Below are positions 17,357 to 25,642 of a stretch of 64,000 bases of DNA, piece after piece (the stretch's first letter is position 1; every line of letters starts with the position of its first letter). The stretch is from Natronosalvus caseinilyticus. Lineage in GTDB: Archaea; Halobacteriota; Halobacteria; Halobacteriales; Natrialbaceae. A program made the translations under genes and the position numbers. The notes beneath the pieces are model-generated. The model saw nothing but the letters and a program-made list of their open reading frames with translations. It was not told the DNA's origin and did not search any database. Location: positions 372,001 to 436,000 of the forward strand of contig NZ_CP071596.1 in NCBI RefSeq assembly GCF_017357105.1, in the 5' to 3' direction.

Positions 17357-18133
17357 TCAGGGATACAGCCCGGCCGTCGCCTTCACGCCGCCGTCGACCG
17401 TGAGGTCCTCGCCCGTGACGTAGCTCGCGTGATCGGAGGCCAGAAAGCAACACGCGGAGGCGATGTCCGCCGGTTCCGCCAGTCGGTCGAGCGGAATTCG
17501 GTCCAGGTCGTAGAGATCGCCTTTCTCCTCGAGCAGTCGATCGATGCGCTTGACGCGGGTCATGCCGGGACTGACGGTGTTGACCGTGATCCCGTGTTCG
17601 CCGAGGGCGACCGCGAGCGACCGGGAGAGGCCGATCAGCCCGGCCTTGGTCGCCCCGTAGAGGCTCATCGCCGGGACGCCGACGTGGGCGACGACGCTCG
17701 AGATGCCGATTATCCGGGCGTCGTCGACCGACTCGTCGTCGATCACGCCGCGGGCGAATCGCTGAGAGCACGTGAACGCGGCTCGGAGGTTGACGTCGAG
17801 CATCGTCTGCGTCTCCTCGAGGGTCTGCTCGAGCGGGTCGTTCGCGAGGTTGGCCGCTGCGTTATTCACCAGCACGTCGGGCGTCCCGAGTTCGGCCCGC
17901 GGGTGCTCGAAGAGCGCGTCGATCTGCGCTTCGTCTCCGAGGTCGGTCGGCACGGCGACGGCCTTGACACCGCAGCTGCGGGCCGCCTCGGCCGTGTTCT
18001 CGATCTCGGACTCCGTTCTGGCGGTCACCACGAGGTCCGCGCCCGCGTCGGCGAACGACAGCGCGATTTCCTCGCCGATGCCGCGTCCGGCGCCGGTCAC
18101 GACTGCGGTTCGGGCGGTCAGATCGAATCCCAT
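17357..18133 (-). CDS. SDR family oxidoreductase
   Basis: A 258-residue classical short-chain dehydrogenase. The cofactor motif is TGAGRGIG (residues 14-21), followed by NNAA near residue 91, the catalytic Ser in GISSVVAHVG and the Y-x3-K in LYGATKAGL. The C-terminal YVTGEDLTVDGG is typical of the FabG/gluconate 5-dehydrogenase-like group. The ATG at 18133 is supported by a TATA box at 18155-18162, 25-26 nt upstream. It probably oxidises a secondary alcohol in the same pathway as the neighbouring MDR enzymes. Confidence 0.93.
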   Translation of the reverse strand: MGFDLTARTAVVTGAGRGIGEEIALSFADAGADLVVTARTESEIENTAEAARSCGVKAVAVPTDLGDEAQIDALFEHPRAELGTPDVLVNNAAANLANDPLEQTLEETQTMLDVNLRAAFTCSQRFARGVIDDESVDDARIIGISSVVAHVGVPAMSLYGATKAGLIGLSRSLAVALGEHGITVNTVSPGMTRVKRIDRLLEEKGDLYDLDRIPLDRLAEPADIASACCFLASDHASYVTGEDLTVDGGVKATAGLYP

Positions 18134-18154
18134 GGTCGAAGCATGGAAGGGACC

Positions 18155-18162
18155 ATAAAATA
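18155..18162 (-). promoter_or_regulatory. TATA box of the SDR gene
   Basis: ATAAAATA on the plus strand (TATTTTAT on the minus strand) is centred about 25 nt before the ATG at 18133, consistent with a leaderless mRNA. Confidence 0.55.
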
Positions 18163-18226
18163 GGTTCGCGTCGCTCGCCCTCGAGCGATAGAAAGGTTTT
18201 CGTCGCATGCCGACGAGTGACAGGAC

Positions 18227-19306
18227 ATGGCTGCGAGGAACGGCGACCAGGTACCGGAACGGATGGAGGCAGTGGTGCTCCACGGCGTCGATGACTGGTC
18301 GCTCGAGACAGTCGAGGCACCCGGATTGACCGACGTCGAGAACGTCGTCTGTCGCGTTCGTGCGACGACGATCTGTGGCTCGGATCCGAAGATGTTCGCC
18401 GGGAGGCTCCCGTGGCCGCCCGAGTATCCGTTCATTCCGGGCCACGAGTGGGCTGGGGAGGTAGTCGCGGTCGGCAAGGGCGTCCACCGCTTCGAACCCG
18501 GCGACCGCGTGTTCAGCGAGACCCACTCGGGTTGCGGATTCTGCACGCAGTGTCGCCGCGGCAACTACCAGCTCTGCGAGAACTTCGGGAACAACGAGGT
18601 CGGCCACCGCCAGATCGGCCACACCCTGAACGGCTCGTTCGCGGAGTACGTGGCCGTCCCTGAGGACCTGCTCTACCACCTCGACGACTCGATCTCCTGG
18701 CCCGCGGCGGCCCTGATCGACACGAACGCCATCGCGCTCAACTGCACCGTCCGGGGCGAGATCGATCCTGGCGACACCGTCGCCGTCTTCGGCACCGGCA
18801 TCATCGGTCTCTGCTGCGTCCAGCAGGCACAGGCCCTCGGCGCGGATCGCGTTATCGCGACGGGAAACCCCCGGAACAACGAACTGGCGGCCTCACTGGG
18901 TGCCGATCACACCGTTCCGTACGACGCCGACGTCGTCGACGAAATCCACGACCTGACCGACGGCACCGGCGTCGACGTTGCCCTCGAGGCCGTCGGCGTC
19001 GAGGAGAGCGTCCAACAGGCGATCGATGTGACCAGGGAGGACGGGACGGTCAGCCTCGACGGGATGCCGACCGACGACTACTTTCGGCTTCCCGTGGCCG
19101 ACATCGTCAAGCGCGAGATCGACGTCCGGGGCTGTCGCGCCCACTCGAACCTCGCCGAGGCGAGCGAACGGATGGTTCGAAGCGGTGCCGTCGAACTCGA
19201 CTCGCTGGTCACCCACGAGTTCCCCCTCGAGGCGTTTACCGAGGCCTACGAGACGTTCACCGGGGGCGACGACCTCGCCGTGCGGGTGGCGCTGCGTAAC
19301 GGCTGA
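18227..19306 (+). CDS. Zinc-dependent alcohol dehydrogenase (MDR family)
   Basis: A 359-residue MDR enzyme. Zinc-site motifs are TTICGSD, IPGHEW and the structural lobe CGFCTQCRRGNYQLC; the nucleotide site is VAVFGTGIIGLCCVQ. It is a close paralogue of the protein at 33453-34535. The two share DVENV, FIPGHEW, ETHSGCGFC, TGHRQIGHT or GHRQIGHT, and TVSLDG in the same order. A cupin gene follows after 52 nt on the same strand. An in-frame ATG at residue 13 (MEAVVLHG) is an alternative start that matches the N terminus of the paralogue. Confidence 0.92.
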   Translation: MAARNGDQVPERMEAVVLHGVDDWSLETVEAPGLTDVENVVCRVRATTICGSDPKMFAGRLPWPPEYPFIPGHEWAGEVVAVGKGVHRFEPGDRVFSETHSGCGFCTQCRRGNYQLCENFGNNEVGHRQIGHTLNGSFAEYVAVPEDLLYHLDDSISWPAAALIDTNAIALNCTVRGEIDPGDTVAVFGTGIIGLCCVQQAQALGADRVIATGNPRNNELAASLGADHTVPYDADVVDEIHDLTDGTGVDVALEAVGVEESVQQAIDVTREDGTVSLDGMPTDDYFRLPVADIVKREIDVRGCRAHSNLAEASERMVRSGAVELDSLVTHEFPLEAFTEAYETFTGGDDLAVRVALRNG

Positions 19307-19358
19307 CGAGTATTCTTCGATCGACGACCCACGACCAACGAATCACGAACACGAACCC

Positions 19359-19757
19359 ATGACCCGACAATTTCCCGAGATCGACCCGCAGGAACCGACC
19401 ATCGTCCAGACGGACGTCGAACTTGCCATCGCCCGCGACGGCATCGACTGGGAGGCCGGCGACGTCCTCACCCTCCCCGAGGGCGTTCGAATGAAGATCG
19501 TCAACGAGAACGACGCCGAGGCCCGGACGGACTTCTTCGTCAAATTCCCACCCGGCTACGTCGAACCTGAGCACACCCACGAGGGCGCCCACGCCTCGCT
19601 CGTCCTCGAGGGCCGAATGCTCGTGGACGGGCGCGAACTCACACCGGGCGACTACTACTACGGGCAAAACGTCCCTCACGGCCCGATGGAGTATCCCGAC
19701 GGCTGTACGATGTTCGCCTCGTTCGTCGGCGGCGACGTCGCGCACGAGGAACAGTAG
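19359..19757 (+). CDS. Cupin-domain protein
   Basis: A 132-residue single-domain cupin. Cupin motif 1 is seen as PPGYVEPEHTHEGAHASLVLEG (residues about 67-88), with two His and a Glu as metal ligands, and motif 2 as GDYYYGQNVPHGPMEYPDG. The start ATG gives a compact protein; upstream in-frame codons overlap the alcohol dehydrogenase. It may be an isomerase, a dioxygenase-like enzyme or a small-molecule sensor. It is likely co-transcribed with the alcohol dehydrogenase and convergent with the desaturase-like flavoprotein, with 11 nt between stops. Confidence 0.85.
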   Translation: MTRQFPEIDPQEPTIVQTDVELAIARDGIDWEAGDVLTLPEGVRMKIVNENDAEARTDFFVKFPPGYVEPEHTHEGAHASLVLEGRMLVDGRELTPGDYYYGQNVPHGPMEYPDGCTMFASFVGGDVAHEEQ

Positions 19758-19768
19758 GAGTAGGCGAC

Positions 19769-21346
19769 TTACTTTTTGGCGATACCGGACTCGAGCCCTG
19801 GACCCAGGTCCTCAAGCAGAACCGTCGCGCAGTTCCGTCCGGGCGCGCCGCTGACGCTCCCACCCGGGTGGGTGCAGGCACCGGTCAGGTAGAGTCCGTC
19901 GACCGGACCGCGGTAGTCCGAGAACCCGGCGGCCGGACGGCGGTCGTCGTACTGGTCTGGTGTGTAGTCCCCGCCGTGGCACGACCCGCGGTAGTTGTGC
20001 GGGTTGCGCCGCTCGAGGTCCAGTGGGCTCTCGACGTAGGAGTCGATGACAACGTCTTCGGTGAAGTTCGGGGCGTGCGTCCGGAGGTGCTCGAGCAGGG
20101 CGTCGGCGACGGCCTCCTTGCGCTCGTCCCAGGTTTCCGGGCCATCGGCGTGGTCGTACGGGAACACGCCGACGAGTTTGTAGGTGTGTTTGCCCTCCGG
20201 AGCTCGCGTGTCGTCGGCCACGGACGGGCACAGCGAGAGGATGAACGGGTCATCGAGGTGAATCTCGCCCTTCTCGAACGCGACCGTCGCGTCAAGGAGG
20301 TTCTCGACGCTGCCGACCGTCCCCATCGCGACGCTCTCGAGGTCACCGTCCTCGGTCCGATACCGAGGCGGTTCTTCGGCGGCGTAGTGGGCCGCGAACA
20401 TCGAGAGGCCGGCTTTCCAGTTTTTCACGCCATCTGCGAACGCCTCGGGGAGGTCCGCCTCGGGGATCATGTCCACGAGGTCGGTGACGTGAACCGTCGA
20501 GACCACTGCTTGGGTCGCGCGGTAGGTAGTTCCGTCGGCCGTTTCGACGCCGACGGCAGTCCCGTCCTCGACGAGAAACTCGACGACCGGCTGGTCCGTG
20601 TAGACCGTCGCACCGTGGTCGAGCAGGCACGACTCGAGTGCCTCCGGCAGCGCGGCCGACCCGCCCCTCGGGAGTACCCAGGAGTTCTTCTGACGGCCGT
20701 AGGTCAGCGAAAAGGCCCGCAATCCGCCACCAGGGCGATCGATCGGTTTGATCGTCATGAACGCCATCCACGCCAGGAACGCGCGCGTCTTGGGGTGCTC
20801 GAAGCGCCGCTCGAGGATGTCGAGCGGACTCTCGAGGCTCCGTCTGATCCACGCCTCGCCGTCCGGTGCCTTAGCGAGCGTCTCCGGAATCGTTCCCTCG
20901 GAGGGTGGCGAGTACCGCGCTCGTGTGTAGTAAGGAGCGATCTCGGCGTAGTCGTCGAGGAGATTGAGGTACGCTTGCGCGTCGGCTTCCGAGAACTTTG
21001 CGAACTCCGCGGTCGTCCGCTCGCGGTCGCGCCACATCGTGAGGCTCGTCCCGTCGTCGAAGGGAATCGTGACGACGGGGTCGGGCCTGATGTACTCGAG
21101 TCCGTAGGTATCGAACAGCTCGAGCTCGTCGTCCTTGATCGTCGGACTCGCCTGGATGAGGTTGTGGGCTGTCGAACACGAGTCGTGTTTGAATCCAGGC
21201 TGAGTCAGCTCCTCAGTGGCCGTGTCGCCGCCGATGGTCTCCTGGGCTTCGACGACACCCACGTCGAACCCGCAACGAGCGGCGTAGGCGGCGGTGATGA
21301 GACTGTTGTGTCCGGCACCTGCCACTACTATGTCGTGCGTTGGCAT
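19769..21346 (-). CDS. FAD-dependent oxidoreductase, phytoene desaturase-like (CrtI family)
   Basis: A 525-residue flavoprotein. The N terminus has the dinucleotide motif VVAGAGHNSLITAAYAAR, where the third Gly of the usual GxGxxG is Asn, as in the RPE65-unrelated CrtI-like and pyridine nucleotide-disulfide oxidoreductase-domain 2 group. The C terminus has GLYLTGACTHPGGSVSGAPG, the FAD-binding end of carotenoid desaturase relatives. It sits in a catabolic rather than a carotenoid neighbourhood (no crtB or other carotenogenic gene nearby), so an oxidation or saturation of another hydrophobic compound is as likely as a carotenoid role. A TATTTAT-like element at 21373-21378 lies about 29 nt upstream. 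Confidence 0.85.
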   Translation of the reverse strand: MPTHDIVVAGAGHNSLITAAYAARCGFDVGVVEAQETIGGDTATEELTQPGFKHDSCSTAHNLIQASPTIKDDELELFDTYGLEYIRPDPVVTIPFDDGTSLTMWRDRERTTAEFAKFSEADAQAYLNLLDDYAEIAPYYTRARYSPPSEGTIPETLAKAPDGEAWIRRSLESPLDILERRFEHPKTRAFLAWMAFMTIKPIDRPGGGLRAFSLTYGRQKNSWVLPRGGSAALPEALESCLLDHGATVYTDQPVVEFLVEDGTAVGVETADGTTYRATQAVVSTVHVTDLVDMIPEADLPEAFADGVKNWKAGLSMFAAHYAAEEPPRYRTEDGDLESVAMGTVGSVENLLDATVAFEKGEIHLDDPFILSLCPSVADDTRAPEGKHTYKLVGVFPYDHADGPETWDERKEAVADALLEHLRTHAPNFTEDVVIDSYVESPLDLERRNPHNYRGSCHGGDYTPDQYDDRRPAAGFSDYRGPVDGLYLTGACTHPGGSVSGAPGRNCATVLLEDLGPGLESGIAKK

Positions 21347-21434
21347 ACACCAGTAGTGGTCTCTGTGGTCCCATAAATCTACACCTCTCGCCAGTGACTG
21401 CAGCCTCGAGTCGAGAGAAACCGTCCCCGTCAAC

Positions 21435-21440
21435 TATAAT
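21435..21440 (+). promoter_or_regulatory. TATA box of the E1 alpha operon
   Basis: TATAAT is centred 29-30 nt before the ATG at 21467 and only 20 nt before the in-frame ATG at 21458. Other promoters in this window are centred 25-29 nt from the start, so this spacing favours 21467 as the translated start. Confidence 0.5.
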
Positions 21441-21466
21441 ACGTCGGACTGGTTGGTATGAAGTGG

Positions 21467-22441
21467 ATGGCAGAATCTACCACAGACGTGGATCAATCGC
21501 TTCTCCTCGAACGAATGGAGTTGATCCGCCGATTCGAAACGCGCGTCGGCGAGTTGTTCGCCGACAACGAGATTCCGGGGTTCGTTCACCTCTACATCGG
21601 GTCGGAGGCCGTCGCCGTCGGCGCGTGCTCCGCGCTCGAGGAGTCGGACTACATCACGAGCACCCACCGAGGGCACGGACACGCCCTCGCGAAGGGGCTG
21701 GATCCGAAGAAGATGATGGCCGAGTTGTACGGTCGGACGACCGGGTACTGTAACGGCAAGGGCGGGAGCATGCACATCGCGGACGTCGACGCCGGGATGC
21801 TCGGCGCCAACGGCATCGTCGCGGCCGGGACGCCGATTGGCGGCGGGGCGGCGTTGGCCTCCCAGATCCGCGGCGACGGCGACGTCGCCGTCTCCTTCCT
21901 CGGCGACGGTGCCACCTCCAACGGCCCGTACCACGAGGCGCTCCACCTGGCGGCGCTGTGGGACCTCCCCCAAATCTACGTCGTCGAAAATAACCACTAC
22001 GGCGAGATGACCAGTGTCCACGACCAGCACCCGGTCAGCGACCTCGTCAAGCAGGCCGACGCCTACGACGTTCCCGGCGAGATCGTCAACGGCCAGGACG
22101 TGGAGGAGATGTACGAGGCCTCCCAGGAGGCCGTCGAGCGCGCCCGTGACGGCGACGGGCCGACCGTCATCGAGGCCAAGACCTACCGGTACAAGGGCCA
22201 CTACGAGGGCGACCCACAGTGGTACAAGGAGAACGAGGACCTGCCCGACTGGCGAACGGCCGACCCGGTCGAGACCTACAGCGAGAAACTGATCGACGCG
22301 GGCGTCATCTCCGAGGACGAGTACGAGGAACTGGGCGAATCGATCGAGAAGGAACTGGACGAGGCAGTCGAGTTCGCGAAGGACTCGCCGCTGCCGGAAC
22401 CCGACGCGGCGTACGAGGGACTGTACGCGGAGGAACTCTAA
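21467..22441 (+). CDS. 2-oxo acid dehydrogenase E1 component, alpha subunit (pyruvate/acetoin type)
   Basis: Thiamine-diphosphate-dependent decarboxylation of a 2-oxo acid or cleavage of acetoin, passing the acyl group to lipoyl-E2. The 324-residue protein has the ThDP motif GDGATSNGPYHEALHLAALW running to VVENN (about residues 146-176) and the upstream HRGHGHALAKG and GGSMHIADV segments typical of AcoA/PdhA. The loop after VENN reads YGEMTSVHDQ. The ATG at 21467 is preferred over 21458 from the TATA spacing. The beta subunit starts 2 nt after the stop. No E2 gene is adjacent; the only E2 seen is the OsmC fusion at 31575. Confidence 0.92.
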   Translation: MAESTTDVDQSLLLERMELIRRFETRVGELFADNEIPGFVHLYIGSEAVAVGACSALEESDYITSTHRGHGHALAKGLDPKKMMAELYGRTTGYCNGKGGSMHIADVDAGMLGANGIVAAGTPIGGGAALASQIRGDGDVAVSFLGDGATSNGPYHEALHLAALWDLPQIYVVENNHYGEMTSVHDQHPVSDLVKQADAYDVPGEIVNGQDVEEMYEASQEAVERARDGDGPTVIEAKTYRYKGHYEGDPQWYKENEDLPDWRTADPVETYSEKLIDAGVISEDEYEELGESIEKELDEAVEFAKDSPLPEPDAAYEGLYAEEL

Positions 22442-22442
22442 C

Positions 22443-23447
22443 ATGGCAACGACACCGACCGTCGACACCGACGGCGAGACCGAGGAGATCAGCGTCACGG
22501 AAGCACTCCGTGAAGCGATGCACGAGGAGATGGCCCGCGACGAGGACGTCTTCTTGCAGGGAATCGACGTCGCCGATCGTGGCGGCAGTTTCAGCGTCTC
22601 TGAGGGATTACTCGACGAATTCGGGCCGACCCGCGTCCGGGATACCCCTATCAGCGAATCGGCCATCGTCGGCACCGGCCTCGGAGCCGCCGCCGCTGGA
22701 ATGCGCCCGGTCGTCGAGATCATGTACTCCGACTTCATGGGTGTCGCGTTCGACCAGATCATGAACCAGGTCGCGCTGATGCGCTACATGTTCGGCGGGA
22801 AACTCGACATCCCGCTGACGATCCGGACCGTCGACGGCGGCGGTTTTTCGGCGGCTGCACAGCACTCGAAGACGCTCCACTCGCTGGCAATGCACCTCTC
22901 GGGCATCCGCGTCGTTGCCGTCTCGACGCCATACGACGCCAAAGGCCTGCTCAAGAGCGCGATCCGCCACGACGACCCCGTCTTCTTCTTCGAGCACGCC
23001 AACGTCTTCAACAAGAAAGGCGAGGTACCCGTCGAGGAGTACACGGTCCCGCTCGGTGAAGCCGCCGTGCTCGAGGAGGGCGAGGACGTGACCGTCGTCG
23101 CCACCCAGGCGATGCTGTACGAGGCGATGGACGCGATGGAGCAACTTGAGGGCGACGTCGACGTCGAACTCATCAGTCCTCGCACCCTCGATCCCCTCGA
23201 CATCGACACGATTGCCGCGAGCGTCGACAAAACCGGGCGCGCGGTCGTCGTCGACGAGACGCCGCTCATGGCTGGCGCCCAGGGCGAGATCGCCGCCCAG
23301 ATCAACGAGGAAGCGTTTTGGCGACTGGACGCCCCCGTCGAGCGCGTCGGTGTGCCAAACGTCCCGATCCCGTTCAGCCCGCCGCTCGAGCAGGAAGTGA
23401 TTCCGCATAGCGGCGACATCGTGACGGCGATCCGGAACACCCTCTGA
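22443..23447 (+). CDS. 2-oxo acid dehydrogenase E1 component, beta subunit
   Basis: A 334-residue transketolase-like beta subunit that forms the heterotetrameric E1 with the preceding gene. It has EALREAMHEEMARDEDVFLQG (split here at residue 18) at the N terminus, GTGLGAAAAGMRPVVEIMYSDF near residues 77-97, and the C-terminal transketolase domain with ISPRTLDPLD and VVVDETP. It lies 2 nt after the alpha subunit and 3 nt before the amidohydrolase, so the three genes form one operon. The complex would need E2 and E3 from elsewhere in the window. Confidence 0.93.
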   Translation: MATTPTVDTDGETEEISVTEALREAMHEEMARDEDVFLQGIDVADRGGSFSVSEGLLDEFGPTRVRDTPISESAIVGTGLGAAAAGMRPVVEIMYSDFMGVAFDQIMNQVALMRYMFGGKLDIPLTIRTVDGGGFSAAAQHSKTLHSLAMHLSGIRVVAVSTPYDAKGLLKSAIRHDDPVFFFEHANVFNKKGEVPVEEYTVPLGEAAVLEEGEDVTVVATQAMLYEAMDAMEQLEGDVDVELISPRTLDPLDIDTIAASVDKTGRAVVVDETPLMAGAQGEIAAQINEEAFWRLDAPVERVGVPNVPIPFSPPLEQEVIPHSGDIVTAIRNTL

Positions 23448-23450
23448 GCA

Positions 23451-24434
23451 ATGCGAGTAGACTGCCACACCCACTTTCTGCCGTCGCCCTTCCGGGACCG
23501 CCTGCGGGAGGCCGACGGCGAGGTTCGTATCGAGCGCCGCGGCGACCAGGAGTTCGTCTGTCATACGACCGGGTCGTTCCCCCTCTTTCCCGGCTTTCGG
23601 GATCCCGAGGCGCGCCTCGAATGGATGGACGACCAGGACGTCGACACCACGCTCGCGTCCGTCTCGACGCCGAACCCGAACGAGGGGCCGATTTCGGTCG
23701 ACGAATCCAGAACCCTGGTCCGGGCGATCAACGACGGGTTCGCCGACCTGCAGGACGAGTATCCCGGCCATATCGCCGGACTCGGGACGCTTCCGCTCCG
23801 CGAACCCGACGAGGCGGTCGCCGAACTGGACCGCATCGCGGACCTCGGCCTCGCCGGCGTCGCGCTGCCGACGACCATCCGCGGCACGAAACTATCTCAC
23901 CCCGACCTCGAGCCGGTATTCAACCGACTCGACGACCTCGACCTGACCGCGGTGGTGCATCCTGGGCGAAACGAGGTGAGCCACACCTTCGAGGACGAGG
24001 AGTGGATCTTCAACCCGCTCGCCGTCTTCCCGACCGAGACAACGATCCAGGTCGCCCGGCTTATCTTCGACGGCTTCTTCGACCGTCACAACTTCGACCT
24101 CGTGGTCTATCACATGGGCGGTGCGCTCCCCTATCTCGTGGGGCGGCTCGAGCGCGGTCGCGACCAGTTCCGACCGGGTCCGGACCAGCACCCCGAACGG
24201 CCCGTCGTCGAGTACCTCCGGGAGTTCTACTACGACACCATCTCGTTTCACCCGCCGGCGATGGACCTGGCGGTGGAGACAGTCGGTGCCGAGCGCCTCC
24301 TATTCGGCACGGACTATCCATTCGGGATGGAGAAGGCCGATCAGACGCTCGACGACCTCGAGGGACTCGAGCTAGAAGACGAAGTGCGGGCGGGCGTCAT
24401 GGGCGAGACGGCGGCGACGCTCTTCGATCTCTGA
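23451..24434 (+). CDS. Metal-dependent amidohydrolase (amidohydrolase 2 / ACMSD-like)
   Basis: A 327-residue TIM-barrel enzyme. Metal ligands are visible as HTH at the N terminus (H6, H8), a His in AVVHPGRNE, a His in VVYHMGG and an Asp in FGTDYPFG. The DCHTHFLP start and these motifs match the 2-amino-3-carboxymuconate-6-semialdehyde decarboxylase/gamma-resorcylate decarboxylase group, which performs non-oxidative decarboxylation or hydrolysis. It lies 3 nt after the E1 beta gene. Co-transcription with an E1 is unusual and suggests that it supplies or removes an intermediate of the same pathway. The reaction is unknown. Confidence 0.87.
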   Translation: MRVDCHTHFLPSPFRDRLREADGEVRIERRGDQEFVCHTTGSFPLFPGFRDPEARLEWMDDQDVDTTLASVSTPNPNEGPISVDESRTLVRAINDGFADLQDEYPGHIAGLGTLPLREPDEAVAELDRIADLGLAGVALPTTIRGTKLSHPDLEPVFNRLDDLDLTAVVHPGRNEVSHTFEDEEWIFNPLAVFPTETTIQVARLIFDGFFDRHNFDLVVYHMGGALPYLVGRLERGRDQFRPGPDQHPERPVVEYLREFYYDTISFHPPAMDLAVETVGAERLLFGTDYPFGMEKADQTLDDLEGLELEDEVRAGVMGETAATLFDL

Positions 24435-24617
24435 ACCGGAGCTCCCGGCACGAGTATCAGTCGACCGTCCACCGGTCGGAGCAAGTCGATACTGTTCATC
24501 GGCTGGAACGTGTTGGTACGAGTGTTTGCGCTCGCTGAAGCCCTGAGCGAAAGCACAGTCGAGCCGTGATCAAAAAGACCTAAACTATTTTCTACGTTGG
24601 ATCGGTAGGAGGTAGCA

Positions 24618-24695
24618 ATGATGCGTCCGTCGAAGGTCTCGATGTGTGATAGAGCGATGGCCACCTCGTTCGAGGGGCCAGTTACGGGGCCATGA
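24618..24695 (+). CDS. Candidate 25-residue leader peptide upstream of the EamA transporter gene
   Basis: An ATG at 24618 is preceded by a strong Shine-Dalgarno sequence AGGAGGT at 24607-24613, which is rare in this window of mostly leaderless genes. The frame encodes MMRPSKVSMCDRAMATSFEG plus five residues. Its TGA at 24693-24695 overlaps the ATG of the EamA gene (ATGA). A TATA-like TAAACTATTTT at about 24581-24591 would start transcription just ahead of the ribosome-binding site. The arrangement suggests translational coupling or attenuation. The peptide has no recognised family. Confidence 0.4.
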   Translation: MMRPSKVSMCDRAMATSFEGPVTGP

Positions 24696-25576
24696 TCGAC
24701 GTCTACGCCCTCGCCCTGCTGACCGCGCTGCTGTGGGGATTCACGCCGATTCTCGACAAGCGGGGGATGCTCGGCGGCGGCACTCCGCTCCAGGCGTCGA
24801 TCGTCGTCGTCATCGTCGACAGCTCCGTCTACTGGATCGCTATCGCCGCGCTCTCGGGATCACGGACGCCGTTCGACGGCGTTTCCCTCCGCATCGTCGG
24901 CCTGTTCGTCGTCGCCGGCTTCGTCGGTACGGCGCTGGGGCGGCTTTCGTTGTTCTTCGGAATCGATCACCTCGGAGCCAGCATCAACAACGCCGTGTTG
25001 AGCACGCGCCCACTGTTCGCGACGATCGTCGCGGTAGCGTTTCTCGGCGAAGCTGTCTCCCTCAAGCAGGCCGTCGGCATCGTCGTCATCGTCGTTGGTC
25101 TCACGATTCTCACGACCGCACGCGGCGGCGACCTCGAGGGCTGGACCTCCTGGCACGTCGTCTTTCCGCTGGTGGGCGCCGCCGCGTTCGGCGTCTCGAA
25201 CGTCATCCGTCGGTACGGACTGACGGAATCCCCCGTAACGGCGCTCGAGGCCGTCGCGCTCAACGAGACGGCGGGATTCGTCGCGCTCGCGGCGTACGCG
25301 ATGGCGACCCAGGGACGGGACATCGTGGACCTGCCGCGCCGGTCGGCGGGCTACTACGCGGTCAGCGGCCTCTTCACCGCGGCGGCGTTCATGGCGCTGT
25401 TCGAGGCGCTCGACCGCGGCTCGGTGTCGATCGTCGATCCCCTGTACGGGACGGCGCCGCTGTTCACGACCGTCTTCGGGTACTTCCTCCTCCGGGACGT
25501 CGAGCGCGTGACCGTCGGCATCGTCGCTGGCGCCGCCACGATCGTCCTCGGTGCGGTGCTGGTGACGACGGCGTAA
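24692..25576 (+). CDS. EamA/DMT-family transporter
   Basis: A 294-residue integral membrane protein with about ten hydrophobic helices arranged as two EamA repeats (about residues 5-140 and 150-292). The second repeat ends TTVFGYFLLRDVERVTVGIVAGA (split around residue 265), the characteristic ERV/E loop of the family. Members export or import amino acids, nucleosides or metabolites. The start ATG overlaps the stop of a short leader ORF. It is downstream of the E1/amidohydrolase operon (257-nt gap) and upstream of the VOC gene. Confidence 0.9.
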   Translation: MIDVYALALLTALLWGFTPILDKRGMLGGGTPLQASIVVVIVDSSVYWIAIAALSGSRTPFDGVSLRIVGLFVVAGFVGTALGRLSLFFGIDHLGASINNAVLSTRPLFATIVAVAFLGEAVSLKQAVGIVVIVVGLTILTTARGGDLEGWTSWHVVFPLVGAAAFGVSNVIRRYGLTESPVTALEAVALNETAGFVALAAYAMATQGRDIVDLPRRSAGYYAVSGLFTAAAFMALFEALDRGSVSIVDPLYGTAPLFTTVFGYFLLRDVERVTVGIVAGAATIVLGAVLVTTA

Positions 25577-25642
25577 GCGTTCGAGCGATTCGACGATCGG
25601 GTGGTCGGAAAACGCTTTGTCGATTCGGCGTGACGCTCCGCT

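Noticed and set aside
19868-21376. A 502-codon antisense frame over the desaturase-like gene
   Set aside because: The opposite strand has FAD motifs at both ends; the antisense translation has none.
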